From assembly GCA_029975915.1 (NCBI GenBank), contig JARKOC010000177.1, positions 434,001-498,000 on the forward strand: a stretch of DNA of 64,000 nt, read 5' to 3'. This document shows, piece by piece, positions 49,080 to 57,696 of the stretch (its first letter is position 1; the number at the start of each line of letters is the position of its first letter). This DNA is from Bryobacteraceae bacterium. Lineage in GTDB: Bacteria > Acidobacteriota > Terriglobia > Bryobacterales > Bryobacteraceae. Below the pieces are notes generated by a model. It saw nothing but the letters and a program-made list of their open reading frames with translations. It had not been told where the DNA came from and ran no database searches. The position numbers and the translations under genes were made by a program.

Positions 49080-50006
49080 ATGACTGACATGGACGACTTC
49101 CTCAGGGCGCTGCCCAAAGCCGAACTCCACGTCCATCTGGAAGGATCCATTGAGCCATCCACCCTGCTCGAACTTGACTCCACGCTGTCACTTGACGTCA
49201 TTCAGTCTCGCTATGCGTACCAAGATTTCCGCGGATTCCTGGACAGCTACAAGTGGGTAACTGGACACCTGCGCACGCCGCGGGACTACGCTTTCATCAC
49301 CCGGCGGCTACTCGAACGCCTCGCCCTGGAGGGGATCGTCCATGCGGAAATCAACGTCAGCGCCGGCGTCGTTCTCTGGCGCAACCAGAACCTCGATTCC
49401 ATATTCGAGGCCGTCGCCTGTGAGGCAGCCAGGCATCCCCTCTCCACTCTATTCATCTTCGATGCGGTTAGACAGTTTGGGGTTGAAGCATCCTGGGCCG
49501 TTGCTCGCCATGCTGTCAAATATGCTCGTCATGGCGTGGCCGCATTCGGCATCGGCGGCGATGAGTGCTCGGTGCCTCTCAACGCCTTCCTGCCCGTGAT
49601 CGATTTCGTGCGCGCGCACGGACTGTATTTCACCCCCCACGCCGGCGAGACCGGCGGACCCGGCGCGGTCCGTGACGCAATCAACTGCGGCGCAAGCAGA
49701 ATCGGCCACGGCATCGCCGCCGCCTCGGACCCGGAGGTGATGAAACTGCTCGCGGAACGAGACATCCCTCTCGAAATCTGTATCTCCAGCAATCTGTGCA
49801 CCGGAGTCGTTAAATCCCTTGATCGCCACCCGGTCCGCGCCTTGTGGGATTTCGGCGTCCCTGTTGTGCTCAACAGCGATGACCCGCCGATGTTCCACAC
49901 AACGCTACTCAACGAATATCTCATCGCATTTAGGCACTTTCACTTCGACCAAGCCATGCTCCGCAGGGCCGCCGAGAACAGCCTCCGCTACAGCTTCCGC
50001 CCTTGA
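49080..50006 (+). CDS. Adenosine deaminase family protein (adenosine or aminodeoxyfutalosine deaminase)
   Basis: A zinc-dependent purine deaminase. His17 and His19 (ELHVHLEGS), the HAGE histidine and catalytic glutamate, the SRIGHG histidine and the NSDDP aspartate complete the active site. It has 308 residues, slightly short for adenosine deaminase and close to the aminofutalosine deaminases of menaquinone synthesis, which share the PKAELHVHLEGSIEP start. The open frame back to 48930 overlaps glgB and looks non-coding. The two substrates cannot be separated by motif alone. Confidence 0.88.
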   Translation: MTDMDDFLRALPKAELHVHLEGSIEPSTLLELDSTLSLDVIQSRYAYQDFRGFLDSYKWVTGHLRTPRDYAFITRRLLERLALEGIVHAEINVSAGVVLWRNQNLDSIFEAVACEAARHPLSTLFIFDAVRQFGVEASWAVARHAVKYARHGVAAFGIGGDECSVPLNAFLPVIDFVRAHGLYFTPHAGETGGPGAVRDAINCGASRIGHGIAAASDPEVMKLLAERDIPLEICISSNLCTGVVKSLDRHPVRALWDFGVPVVLNSDDPPMFHTTLLNEYLIAFRHFHFDQAMLRRAAENSLRYSFRP

Positions 50007-50078
50007 CCGCGCAGGCGCCCGATTTCGCCCGCCTCTTCCACAAATCCGTCGTGCGCCATGCTATATTGAAAGGGTTGC

Positions 50079-50084
50079 TATAAA
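50079..50084 (+). promoter_or_regulatory. Possible -10 box of the tRNA-Asp gene
   Basis: TATAAA ends seven bases before the tRNA 5' end, so transcription would start close to the mature end. No good -35 box is found at 16-18 bases upstream. Confidence 0.3.
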
Positions 50085-50090
50085 GGCAGC

Positions 50091-50167
<77 letters not shown>

Positions 50168-50251
50168 TTTCCACCCGCCTCGGCTTCCCCCCTATATACG
50201 TTCCATCCCGGCGATCTGGTTACCGGGTAGACCCAAGACCGTTTTATCAAT

Positions 50252-50375
50252 GGCGTAGAGCCGCGTAAATTGTTCTGGGAGCCGGGGTGTCCCCCGGTTT
50301 TGGCGTAGAGCCAGTAGATCCGATTGGTTTATCAATCCTGAGAGCCTGAACTGCCCCCGCTTTCGGCGTAGAGCT
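50252..50375 (+). repeat. Three copies of an 11-base motif GGCGTAGAGC(C/T)
   Basis: The copies lie at 50252-50262, 50302-50312 and 50365-50375. The second and third extend leftward to a 21-base match (CCCCCG-N-TTT-N-GGCGTAGAGC; 50291-50311 and 50354-50374) with two differences, 63 bases apart. TTTATCAAT also occurs twice, at 50243-50251 and 50328-50336. Confidence 0.6.
50267..50296 (-). repeat. Dispersed hairpin repeat, copy B
   Basis: On the minus strand CGGGGGACACCCCGGCTCCC, continuing AGAACAATTT, matches 25220-25248 with two substitutions and one single-base gap. It partly overlaps the tandem motif of this spacer. Confidence 0.5.
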
Positions 50376-50412
50376 TTGGCCTGCCCAGCTGACCTCTAAG
50401 CTGTTGATTTAA

Positions 50413-50502
50413 TGGCGGTGAGGGTGGGATTCGAACCCACGGAACCCGTAAAGGTTCAACGGTTTTCGAGACCGCCCGATTCAACCACTCTCGCACCTCA
50501 CC
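50413..50502 (-). tRNA. tRNA-Ser (anticodon CGA), CCA encoded
   Basis: On the minus strand the acceptor GGTGAGG (from 50502) pairs with CCTCACC (50423-50417), discriminator G, then encoded CCA (50415-50413). The anticodon loop carries CGA at 50468-50466. A long variable arm (GAACCTTTACGGGTTC) marks a class II tRNA. Confidence 0.96.
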
Positions 50503-50511
50503 GCTACCAAG

Positions 50512-51402
50512 TTAGCGTACTTCCAGCCCTTTTCGCAAAGTGGCCGGCCGCCTGGATGCCAGCTCTTTCAGCTTGTCGAGATTTCGCTGATCGTCACCTG
50601 GATTGTCGACCGGCGTCTCCAAAACGAATGCTTTGCCTCTGAGTAGCGGGTGGTGCAAGATGCCGCGGAATCCTTCATCGCCAATCTGGCCTTCGCCAAT
50701 ATTGGCATGGCGGTCGAGCTTTGAACCGAGCGCACCCTTGGAATCGTTGGCATGAATGACTGGAATCTTGTCCAAGGAAAGAATCTCCGTAGCGGAGTGC
50801 AACGTCGCGTCAAGCCCCTTCTTCGTGGAAACGTCGAAGCCGGCGGCGAACAAGTGGCAGGTATCCAGGCAGAAACCGATGGGGAAAGGAACGAGAGGTT
50901 GGGCCAGGTCGCGGATGGTCCGCAACTCCTCGAAACTCCGGCCCATGGTCGAGCCTCCGCCAGCAGTGTTTTCGAGTAAAAGGCTGAAGCGGGCCTGGAA
51001 AACGACTCCCTGCGCTGCTTCCCTGATGCCTTCGACAAGATGAGCGATGCCCTGATCCAGGGACTGGTCCTTGTGCGAGCCGGGATGCATCACAAGGTGA
51101 TCGGCGTCGAGCATTGCCGCCCGTTCAAGCTCGCCTTTGAACGCGACGATGGACTTGGCGCGGATCACGGGATCTGCCGAGGCCAGGTTGATCAGATACG
51201 AGTCGTGGATCACCACCGGGCGCAAATCGTTCCGGGCAACGGCGTCCCTGAAGCTGTCAGCCTCCTGGGGAGCCGGCGGCGATGCTCGCCACATCCTCGG
51301 CGAGGCCGAGAAGATCTGGAAGCAATTTGCCCCGAGGTCGACGGCTTTCAATGCCGCGGACACGGGCTTCGGTGAACTCGAGGTGTGAATTCCGATTCTC
51401 AA
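50512..51402 (-). CDS. nfo: Deoxyribonuclease IV (AP endonuclease)
   Basis: A zinc-dependent AP endonuclease of base excision repair, 296 residues, a TIM-barrel with metal ligands visible in DADHLVMHPGSH, LLLENTAGGGSTMG, GFCLDTCHLFAAG and VIHANDSKG plus DRHANIGEGQIG. The start is TTG at 51402 with AAAGG upstream. It begins a leftward transcript that runs towards the tRNA-Ser gene, 10 bases away. Confidence 0.93.
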   Translation of the reverse strand: MRIGIHTSSSPKPVSAALKAVDLGANCFQIFSASPRMWRASPPAPQEADSFRDAVARNDLRPVVIHDSYLINLASADPVIRAKSIVAFKGELERAAMLDADHLVMHPGSHKDQSLDQGIAHLVEGIREAAQGVVFQARFSLLLENTAGGGSTMGRSFEELRTIRDLAQPLVPFPIGFCLDTCHLFAAGFDVSTKKGLDATLHSATEILSLDKIPVIHANDSKGALGSKLDRHANIGEGQIGDEGFRGILHHPLLRGKAFVLETPVDNPGDDQRNLDKLKELASRRPATLRKGLEVR

Positions 51403-51532
51403 TTGCTGGCCTTTCGCGCGGGGATAGCCGTCCTTGGCTCAGGGCGGCATGGACACGGATCTTGTTTCAGTGTATCGCCGGACAACAGCCTGAAGCTTGC
51501 TGTATGCTGGCCATCGAACCAGGAGGATCGCC

Positions 51533-52906
51533 ATGGCAGCCACACCGCGCCGCTCGGGCATGCCAGGGAAATCGCGACGTGAGCTGATTTCGAGGCTTGG
51601 CGCTGTATCAGCCGCTTGCACGGCACATGGCCCAGCAGCGGCTCAACCGGACTCCAGGACGCTCATAGCTGACGTACTGGTAATTGGGGGCGGAACAGCC
51701 GGATCAGTCGCCGCCGTTCAAGCCGCACGCCTCGGGGCGAAAACGATCCTCATCGAAGCAGGCAGCCAGCTTGGCGGGACAGTGTCCACGGCGGGAGTCG
51801 ACTTTCCCGGACTCTTCCATGCTTGGGGCCGTCAGATCATCGCTGGCATCGGCTGGGATTTGGTCCGCGAGACTCTGGCGCTTGGCGGCGGATCGATGCC
51901 GGACTTCTCACAGCCCTATGGAACTGAGCACTGGAGACACCAGATTCGCATCAACGGTGCGCTCTATGCCGTACTGGCTGAAGAGGCTTGCGTAAAAGCC
52001 GGGGTTGGGCTGCGCTACTACGAAACCCCACTATCGATCAAAGCCGCCGGAGACTCCTGGATCGTCCACACCGCCGGCAAGGGCATGTCGGTCCAAATTC
52101 TGGCGCGGCAATTGATTGATTGCACGGGCGATGCATCAGCGGCCGCGCTCATCGGTCTCGGCCGGCTGCGTGAGCCTGTGACGCAGCCCGGCTCGCTCAT
52201 CTACCGCCTGGGCGGCTACGATCTGTCCGCCATCGACATGCCCGCCCTGGAAGCCGCCGCCAGGGAGGCCCTGGCTGCTGGCCGTCTCATCTCGACCGAC
52301 TACCGCCACAGCCTGCGGGGATTCCTCGCAAGCGGCGGCGAGAACGCCACTCACCTGCCTGGGGCGGATTCCTCGAACTCCGAACGCCATTCCCGAACTA
52401 ACATCGACGGCCGGCAATCCCTGCTGCGCATCTTCCGTTTCTTGAAGGCGCAACCCGGATTCCATGCCCTGAGGCTCGAACGGCTTCAGCCCGAAGCCGG
52501 CGTTCGTGAAACTTACCGCATTGTCGGCGAAACCTCGGTAACCGTCGCCGACTACACAAGCGGACGCATCTTCGAGGACGCCATCGCATACTCCTTCTAC
52601 CCAATCGATCTGCATGACGAACGGGGTATCCGCCCTCGGCCCCTGGCCAAGTCCACGGTGGCCACCATCCCGTTAGGCGCCTTGATCCCGAAGTCCAGCC
52701 GCAATGTCATCGCCGCCGGGCGCTCAATCAGCAGCGACCGCCTGGCAAACTCGGCCCTGCGCGTGCAAGCCTCCTGCATGGCCATGGGCCAAGCGGCGGG
52801 AGCCGCGGCTGCCTTGGCGGCAAAACTCTGCTGCACTCCCGCGGCAGTCCCTCTCGCACGCGTCCGCGACACCCTTCGTGCGCATGGTGCAATCGTTCCG
52901 GTCTGA
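51533..52906 (+). CDS. FAD-dependent oxidoreductase with a Tat-like leader
   Basis: The start at 51533 has a perfect AGGAGG seven bases upstream and gives 457 residues. The leader contains KSRRELISRLGAVSAACTA, a twin-arginine pattern. The FAD-binding motif DVLVIGGGTAGSVAAVQAARLGAKTILIEAG follows near residue 45, and the C-terminal NVIAAGRSISSDRLANSALRVQASCMAMGQAAGAAAA is typical of FAD-dependent oxidoreductases common in Acidobacteriota and Planctomycetota, often sugar- or glycan-linked. The substrate is unknown. Tat export fits a folded, FAD-loaded enzyme. Confidence 0.88.
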   Translation: MAATPRRSGMPGKSRRELISRLGAVSAACTAHGPAAAQPDSRTLIADVLVIGGGTAGSVAAVQAARLGAKTILIEAGSQLGGTVSTAGVDFPGLFHAWGRQIIAGIGWDLVRETLALGGGSMPDFSQPYGTEHWRHQIRINGALYAVLAEEACVKAGVGLRYYETPLSIKAAGDSWIVHTAGKGMSVQILARQLIDCTGDASAAALIGLGRLREPVTQPGSLIYRLGGYDLSAIDMPALEAAAREALAAGRLISTDYRHSLRGFLASGGENATHLPGADSSNSERHSRTNIDGRQSLLRIFRFLKAQPGFHALRLERLQPEAGVRETYRIVGETSVTVADYTSGRIFEDAIAYSFYPIDLHDERGIRPRPLAKSTVATIPLGALIPKSSRNVIAAGRSISSDRLANSALRVQASCMAMGQAAGAAAALAAKLCCTPAAVPLARVRDTLRAHGAIVPV

Positions 52907-52984
52907 AGATGACCTTCCTGCGTCTCACCCTGGGGAAGCAGTCGCCTGCCGCCTCCGTACTGCCGCAACTTGTAGGATTGGCAA

Positions 52985-53290
52985 TCAGCCGGTCGGTGGT
53001 ATGTCGCCGGTCTCCTCCCCAGCCGCTTCCGCCGCGTCGGCCGCTTCCGGGCCAGCGTCGCGGGCTTCCTGGTAGATGCGCGCGGCTTCTTCGAGGGAAC
53101 CCGCTGGAACATGTATCTCAAATGGCAGGTTCGGCATTGTGGAAACGCCGTTCAGAACGGCATGAATCCCGTTCGCAGCAAGCAGGCTCTGCAAGGCGAG
53201 CGCTTCCATTTCGGGCATCGCAAGGACAAACTCGCCGTCTGTCATAGGGACCAGCTCTTCGGCATCGTGATTCTTCATCTCGTCGCTCAT
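52985..53290 (-). CDS. DUF2007-like small protein
   Basis: A 101-residue protein with the compact pattern VLAMPEMEALALQSLLAANGIHAVLNGV, then LPFEIHVPAGSLEEAARIYQEA, which resembles the DUF2007 'putative signal transducing' family. The role of that family is not established. An Ala/Glu-rich tail follows. I start at 53290, with GAGGAG upstream; the frame back to 53383 overlaps the divergent YtxH gene start. Confidence 0.7.
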   Translation of the reverse strand: MSDEMKNHDAEELVPMTDGEFVLAMPEMEALALQSLLAANGIHAVLNGVSTMPNLPFEIHVPAGSLEEAARIYQEARDAGPEAADAAEAAGEETGDIPPTG

Positions 53291-53381
53291 GACATTGCTC
53301 TCCTCGCCCGGTCTCGTATCGAACAAACAACTCCGGGGACTCCCGGCTCCGTTAGAATAGCTCTTAAGGAGGAAGAATTCC

Positions 53382-53645
53382 ATGCAAGAGGATAACGGAA
53401 GTAAAGCCCTGTGGTTTGTGGCGGGCGCGGCAGTTGGCGCAACCCTGGCGTTACTGTTTGCCCCAGCCTCCGGGGAGGTGACTCGCCGCAGGATCGGGCG
53501 TACCGCGGCGAAAGGCCGCGACTATTTCGAGGAAGCCGGCCGGGACGTGCTAGACCGGGGCAAGGGTCTCTACGAAAAAGGGCGAAAACTGGCTGACGAC
53601 GCCGCCGATCTGTTCGAGCGTGGCAAGAAAATGGTGGAGGGCTGA
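53382..53645 (+). CDS. YtxH domain-containing protein
   Basis: An 87-residue membrane-anchored protein: ALWFVAGAAVGATLALLFAPASGEVTRRRI is the YtxH signature of a glycine-rich membrane helix followed by APxSG and a basic segment, then an amphipathic helix. AAGGAGG lies before the ATG. Family members are linked to envelope stress or general stress in some bacteria, without a clear biochemical role. Its stop overlaps the pruA start by one base (TGATG). Confidence 0.88.
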   Translation: MQEDNGSKALWFVAGAAVGATLALLFAPASGEVTRRRIGRTAAKGRDYFEEAGRDVLDRGKGLYEKGRKLADDAADLFERGKKMVEG

Positions 53646-55204
53646 TGGCTCAGCGCCTTTGCGACTTCAGGAACGAACCATACGCTGACTTCTCGCAGGC
53701 GGCCAACGCCGATCGGATGCGCCAGGCGCTGGCGTTGGTGCGGTCCACCTTCGGCCGGGAGTACGAATTAAGGATCGGAGGCGCTCGGTTCAAAACGGGA
53801 AACCTGCTTAAGTCCTTGAATCCATCGCAGCCGGCTGAAGTTGTTGGCCTCCACCACAAGGCGACTCCGGAACTGGCGCTGAAGGCGATCGAGACCGCCG
53901 ACCGGCATTTCCCCGTCTGGGCCGCCCGGCCGCCAGCCGAGCGGATCGCCATGTTGCGTAAGGCGGCTGCGATCATCCAGCGGCGCAAATTCGAATTTAA
54001 CGCCTGGCTGGTCTATGAGGCGGGTAAGTCCTGGACGGAAGCGGAAGCAGACGTCAGCGAGGCGATCGATTTCTGCTACTACTACGCGCTGCTGGCCGAA
54101 CGCCTGGCCTCGCCCGAGCCGATCGTTCAATTGCCAGGCGAGCGCAACGAACTGCGTTATCTGCCCTTGGGCGTCGGGTTGGTGATACCGCCTTGGAACT
54201 TCCCGCTGGCCATTATGGCGGGGATGACAGTGGCAGCACTTGTGGTGGGAAACACGGTTGTCGTAAAGCCATCCAGCGACACGCCGACCATCGGCGCCGT
54301 GTTCGCCGAAGTGCTCGAAGAGGCTGGCTTCCCGCCGGAATCGTTCACCATGCTGCCAGCCGGCGGCGGCGAAGTCGGCGACCTCCTCGTCGACCACCCG
54401 CGCACCCGCTTCATCAGCTTCACCGGCTCGCGCGAGGTTGGCCTCCGCATCAATGAGCGCGCTGCGAAGACCTCGCCGGGCCAGATATGGATCAAGCGGG
54501 TGATCGCCGAAATGGGTGGCAAGGACGCCATTATCGTCGACGACGAAGCCGATCTGGAATCCGCCGCTACAGGCGTTTGCGCCTCCGCGTTCGGCTACCA
54601 GGGGCAGAAGTGCTCAGCCTGCTCCAGGGCGATTGTCGTCGATTCAGTTCACGACGCCTTCATGGAGAAACTGCTCCCAAAAGTGAAGGCCATCCAGGTA
54701 GGCCCGGTTGATGATCCGTCCAATTACATGGGCCCGGTGATCAACGAACGGTCCCGAAAGACAATTCTCGAATACATCGAGATCGGCAAACGGGACGGCA
54801 AACTGGTTTGCGGCGGCGCCAAGGCCCCCGGCGACGGCTTCTTCGTCGAGCCAACCGTGATCGACGAAATAGGCCCGGAGTCTAGACTCTTTCAGGAAGA
54901 GGTCTTTGGCCCGGTACTGGCCGTGACCAGGGCGCGCGACTTTGAACATGCCCTGGAACTGGCCAACAACAGCGAATACGGCCTGACTGGGGCGCTTTAT
55001 TCCGCCAATCCGGCTAAAATTCGGGCCGCTTCGGACCGCTTCCACGTCGGGAATCTTTACATCAACCGCAAATGCACCGGCGCCATGGTCGGCGCGCATC
55101 CGTTTGGCGGTTTCAACATGTCCGGAACGGACTCCAAGGCGGGCGGGCCCGACTACCTGTTCTGGTTCGTGCAGGCCAAATCGGTGGCGACTAAGATCAG
55201 CTAG
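53645..55204 (+). CDS. pruA: L-glutamate gamma-semialdehyde dehydrogenase (1-pyrroline-5-carboxylate dehydrogenase)
   Basis: Oxidises glutamate semialdehyde to glutamate in proline breakdown. The aldehyde dehydrogenase fold is complete in 519 residues: VIPPWNFPLAIMAGMT, VVKPSSDTP, FTGSREVGLRI, the EMGGKDA glutamate and the nucleophile cysteine in GYQGQKCSACSR. The tail with MVGAHPFGGFNMSGTDSKAGGPDYL is typical of the stand-alone P5C dehydrogenase group. No proline dehydrogenase gene is adjacent. It overlaps the YtxH gene by one base. Confidence 0.94.
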   Translation: MAQRLCDFRNEPYADFSQAANADRMRQALALVRSTFGREYELRIGGARFKTGNLLKSLNPSQPAEVVGLHHKATPELALKAIETADRHFPVWAARPPAERIAMLRKAAAIIQRRKFEFNAWLVYEAGKSWTEAEADVSEAIDFCYYYALLAERLASPEPIVQLPGERNELRYLPLGVGLVIPPWNFPLAIMAGMTVAALVVGNTVVVKPSSDTPTIGAVFAEVLEEAGFPPESFTMLPAGGGEVGDLLVDHPRTRFISFTGSREVGLRINERAAKTSPGQIWIKRVIAEMGGKDAIIVDDEADLESAATGVCASAFGYQGQKCSACSRAIVVDSVHDAFMEKLLPKVKAIQVGPVDDPSNYMGPVINERSRKTILEYIEIGKRDGKLVCGGAKAPGDGFFVEPTVIDEIGPESRLFQEEVFGPVLAVTRARDFEHALELANNSEYGLTGALYSANPAKIRAASDRFHVGNLYINRKCTGAMVGAHPFGGFNMSGTDSKAGGPDYLFWFVQAKSVATKIS

Positions 55205-55216
55205 GTGAGTTATACT

Positions 55217-55282
55217 GGGGTTGCCCCGACGAGAAGGGGACCCTACAGTTCAAAACACAGGGTCGAACACGACCAACGTGGC
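55217..55282 (+). ncRNA. Structured RNA segment with mutually exclusive stems
   Basis: Right after pruA a short tract can fold in two ways. GACCCT (55239-55244) pairs with AGGGTC (55259-55264), while GGTCG (55261-55265) pairs with CGACC (55270-55274), so only one can form. Likewise CCCC (55224-55227) can pair with GGGG at 55217-55220 or at 55236-55239. The terminator hairpin follows at once. TATACT at 55211-55216 could serve as a -10 box for a short RNA of about 90-100 nt. No known RNA family is recognised. Confidence 0.35.
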
Positions 55283-55317
55283 GAGGGGCGTATCGCAAGA
55301 TGCGCCCCTCTCCCTTT
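55283..55317 (+). terminator. Terminator hairpin with GCAA tetraloop after pruA
   Basis: GAGGGGCGTATC and GATGCGCCCCTC (55283-55310) pair over twelve positions with one G-U pair, closed by a GCAA tetraloop of the stable GNRA type, followed by the pyrimidine-rich TCCCTTT. It lies 78 bases after the pruA stop and 28 bases before the end of the convergent gene. Confidence 0.7.
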
Positions 55318-55337
55318 CTTGGAGATGGCGCGCGCAG

Positions 55338-55637
55338 CTACTTTTGCTTGGCGATCACCATGTCCTTGATCTTGTCGTAGGTGGCCTGAGGAACGATCTG
55401 TTTGGTCACCAACTCGTTCTTGCCTTTGTACGGCCGGCCTTTGACTATCTTGGCGGCATAGGCCTCGCCGATGCCCGGCAGCACCTTTAATTCATCCACT
55501 GTGGCCGAATTGAGATCGACCAGAGCGGCGGCCTTCGCAGCCGCTGGAGGAGCCTTGGGCGCGCCTTTCGAGGGCGGAGCGGCCGAGGCAATAGACAGCG
55601 CGAGCGCGAATACAAGCACTAAAGTTAGGATCCTCAT
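55338..55637 (-). CDS. Exported helix-hairpin-helix (ComEA-like) protein
   Basis: A 99-residue protein with signal peptide [19 protein letters not shown] and a helix-hairpin-helix motif, [27 protein letters not shown], as in the DNA-binding part of ComEA. It lacks other competence features, and small exported HhH proteins of this kind are common, so a role in DNA uptake is only possible. The start at 55637 gives the clean leader; the frame back to 55655 adds six residues. Confidence 0.83.
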   Translation of the reverse strand: MRILTLVLVFALALSIASAAPPSKGAPKAPPAAAKAAALVDLNSATVDELKVLPGIGEAYAAKIVKGRPYKGKNELVTKQIVPQATYDKIKDMVIAKQK

Positions 55638-55670
55638 GAGATCGGATCTTAGCACGCAGACACAGCGATG

Positions 55671-56570
55671 TCAGTGGGTGAGACGCTCGACGATGAGTTT
55701 GGCCAGGTCGGCAATCAGAATCTGCCCCTCGTTGTCGGCGCTGTAGTCGATCTTCTTCAGCCCATCGACTGTGATGGCCATGGCGATGCGGCCCTTCGGC
55801 GTCGTCACCAGGGCGACGTCGGAGCGCAGGGCGTCCAGTCCGCCCGATTTGCTGGCCACCGGCAGATCGCCAAGCCGGCGTCCAATGCCGTCCTTGTAGC
55901 GCTGCCGGTCCATCGTCGCCAGAATCTCCTTGCTGGCCGTGGATGAGACGATCTTGCCCTGGGCCAGCATTTCGATGAGTTGGACCATCTCGCGAGGCGT
56001 GCTCACCCCAAGGCCGAACCGCTCGTTTTCCTTGAGCAAACCCGCCTTGCTCCATCCGGTCGCCTGTTTGAGATCGGTTCCATCCCCGCGCACTTTCCGC
56101 AGCGAGCGCGTCTGCATCAGGCCGATCGTGTCCAGATATTCGTTAACGGCGTCGGCGCTGATGCGGCTCAGAATCAGATTGGTGGCCGTGTTGTCGCTCA
56201 CCACGATCATCAGATTGGAGACGTCGCGTACGCTAAGCCGTGTGCCTGGAGTAAACTCCGACAAAACGCCGGAGCCCGAAACCGTGTCGGCCTTGTTGAG
56301 AATCAGAGTTTCTTCCCACCTGACTTTTCCTTTGGCTACCTGATCGTAAAGGGCCGCGAGAATCGGCAGCTTGATCGTCGACGCCGTGCGTACCCGCTCA
56401 TCCTGCCGCCAGGCGATCGTTCTGCCGTTGTCGATGTTCTTCGCGTAAAGGTAGACATCGGCCAGTAGCCGGGTTTCGGCTTCTCGGACGGCGGCGAGGA
56501 CCGGGGGCTCTGGGGCCGGATTCTGGGCGCAACAGAGCGCGGCCAGGAGAAATGCTGCAGGCAGTCTCAT
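55671..56570 (-). CDS. Class A beta-lactamase-like serine hydrolase
   Basis: A periplasmic penicillin-binding-fold hydrolase of 299 residues with a leader ending near CCAQN (possible lipobox-like cysteine). The active site has Ser64-x-x-Lys67 (STIK), Ser125-Asp126-Asn127 (SDN) and the KSG triad. The omega-loop glutamate is not in a standard ExxxN motif (ENERFGLGVST stands near that point), so true penicillinase activity is uncertain. It may be a housekeeping serine hydrolase. It lies 33 bases upstream of the HhH gene. Confidence 0.87.
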   Translation of the reverse strand: MRLPAAFLLAALCCAQNPAPEPPVLAAVREAETRLLADVYLYAKNIDNGRTIAWRQDERVRTASTIKLPILAALYDQVAKGKVRWEETLILNKADTVSGSGVLSEFTPGTRLSVRDVSNLMIVVSDNTATNLILSRISADAVNEYLDTIGLMQTRSLRKVRGDGTDLKQATGWSKAGLLKENERFGLGVSTPREMVQLIEMLAQGKIVSSTASKEILATMDRQRYKDGIGRRLGDLPVASKSGGLDALRSDVALVTTPKGRIAMAITVDGLKKIDYSADNEGQILIADLAKLIVERLTH

Positions 56571-56647
56571 GGGGTACAGCCAAGTGTAGCGCGAGCAGGG
56601 ACGCGTCGCCGTCGGCTATGCTCACGGTGGAGGGAGAGCAACCAAAC

Positions 56648-57619
56648 ATGCGAGCGATCTATTTGGAGCAGGGGGTGCAGGCGAAAGTGGCGGATTTGCC
56701 TTCCCCTCCGGGCGCGGACGGCAACATTCTGGTCAGGATCGAGTATTCGACGCTGAACTTTAAGGACGCCCTCGCCATCATGGCCCGTGCGCCGATCGTC
56801 CGCAAATGGCCGATGGTGGCTGGTATCGATTTCGCCGGCGTGGTCGAGGAAAGCGGTGATCAGCGCTTCAGGACGGGCGACCGTGTCCTGGCCAACGGGC
56901 ATGGCCTGGGCGAAGAACATTGGGGAGGCCTCGCCGAATGGGTGCGCGTCCCCGCGGACTGGCTCCAGAAGCTGCCCGAGCCTTTCTCGACACGTGACGC
57001 GATGTGTGCTGGCACAGCCGGCTATACCGCTGCGCTGGCTGTTGGAGCGCTGATCCGCCACGGCTTGACGCCCCATTCTGGCGAGATCCTGGTTACGGGC
57101 GCATCCGGCGGGCTTGGAAGCTTCGCTGTCATGCTTCTGGCGTCGATGGGCTACACCGTGGCCGCCGCCACCGGCCGGATTGGCGCGGAGCCTTACCTCC
57201 GTGGACTCGGCGCCTCCTCCGTGGTCCCGCGACAGGAGTTGAGTGCGCCTCACAAGCCGCTTATGAAGGCCCGCTGGGCCGGCGCAGTTGACAGCGTGGG
57301 CGGCCTCGTCCTCGCCAATGTCTGCGCGGCCGTGAACCACCGCGGAGCCGTGGTCGCCTGCGGTAACGCCGGCGGAATGGACCTGCCAGTAACCGTCGCG
57401 CCGTTCATTCTCCGCGGCGTCACCCTTTACGGGATCGATTCAAACCACGCCCCGATGCCCGAGCGGGAGGCTGCCTGGACACTGCTGGCCCGTCACATTT
57501 CTCCTCTCCGAATGCATGTTGTGGCTCGCGAAATCGGTCTCGAAGAGGCGATCAAGACCGCCCCGGATCTTCTCGATGGACAGGTGCGGGGCCGTATCGT
57601 CGTCAACGTGCGGATCTGA
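56648..57619 (+). CDS. YhdH/YhfP family quinone oxidoreductase (acrylyl-CoA reductase-like)
   Basis: A zinc-independent medium-chain reductase of 323 residues. It has YSTLNFKDALAI, PMVAGIDFAGVV, GDRVLANGHGLGEEHWGGLAEWVRV, the NADPH motif VTGASGGLGSFAV and CGNAGGMDLPVTVAPFILRGVTLYGIDS, all typical of the YhdH/AcuI group. GGAGGGAGAG precedes the ATG at 56648; the frame back to 56552 overlaps the divergent beta-lactamase-like gene. The physiological substrate could be acryloyl-CoA or a quinone. Confidence 0.9.
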   Translation: MRAIYLEQGVQAKVADLPSPPGADGNILVRIEYSTLNFKDALAIMARAPIVRKWPMVAGIDFAGVVEESGDQRFRTGDRVLANGHGLGEEHWGGLAEWVRVPADWLQKLPEPFSTRDAMCAGTAGYTAALAVGALIRHGLTPHSGEILVTGASGGLGSFAVMLLASMGYTVAAATGRIGAEPYLRGLGASSVVPRQELSAPHKPLMKARWAGAVDSVGGLVLANVCAAVNHRGAVVACGNAGGMDLPVTVAPFILRGVTLYGIDSNHAPMPEREAAWTLLARHISPLRMHVVAREIGLEEAIKTAPDLLDGQVRGRIVVNVRI

Positions 57620-57696
57620 AGCGTCCAAACGGAAATCGGGCCAGGAACCCTCCCGGGCCCCTGGCCGTTCGAATCCAACTGGAGTGGAAAACCCGT

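Larger units (their letters stand above)
50168..50412. other. Repeat-bearing spacer between two tRNA genes
   Basis: A 245-base non-coding spacer. Its right-hand half holds the tandem motif described below and a hairpin (CCGGGG-TGT-CCCCCGG). On the minus strand a stop-free stretch of about 55 codons (reading GSTPKPGDTPAPRT) has no start codon. No integrase or att-like duplication of a tRNA 3' end was found. Confidence 0.5.

Noticed and set aside
50252..50375. CRISPR-like array between the tRNAs
   Set aside because: The repeats are only 11-21 bases, unequally spaced (50 and 63 bases), with no cas genes in the window.
55671..56570. Call as a bona fide beta-lactamase resistance gene
   Set aside because: The usual omega-loop ExxxN motif is not evident and there is no mobile context, so only a family-level call is justified.
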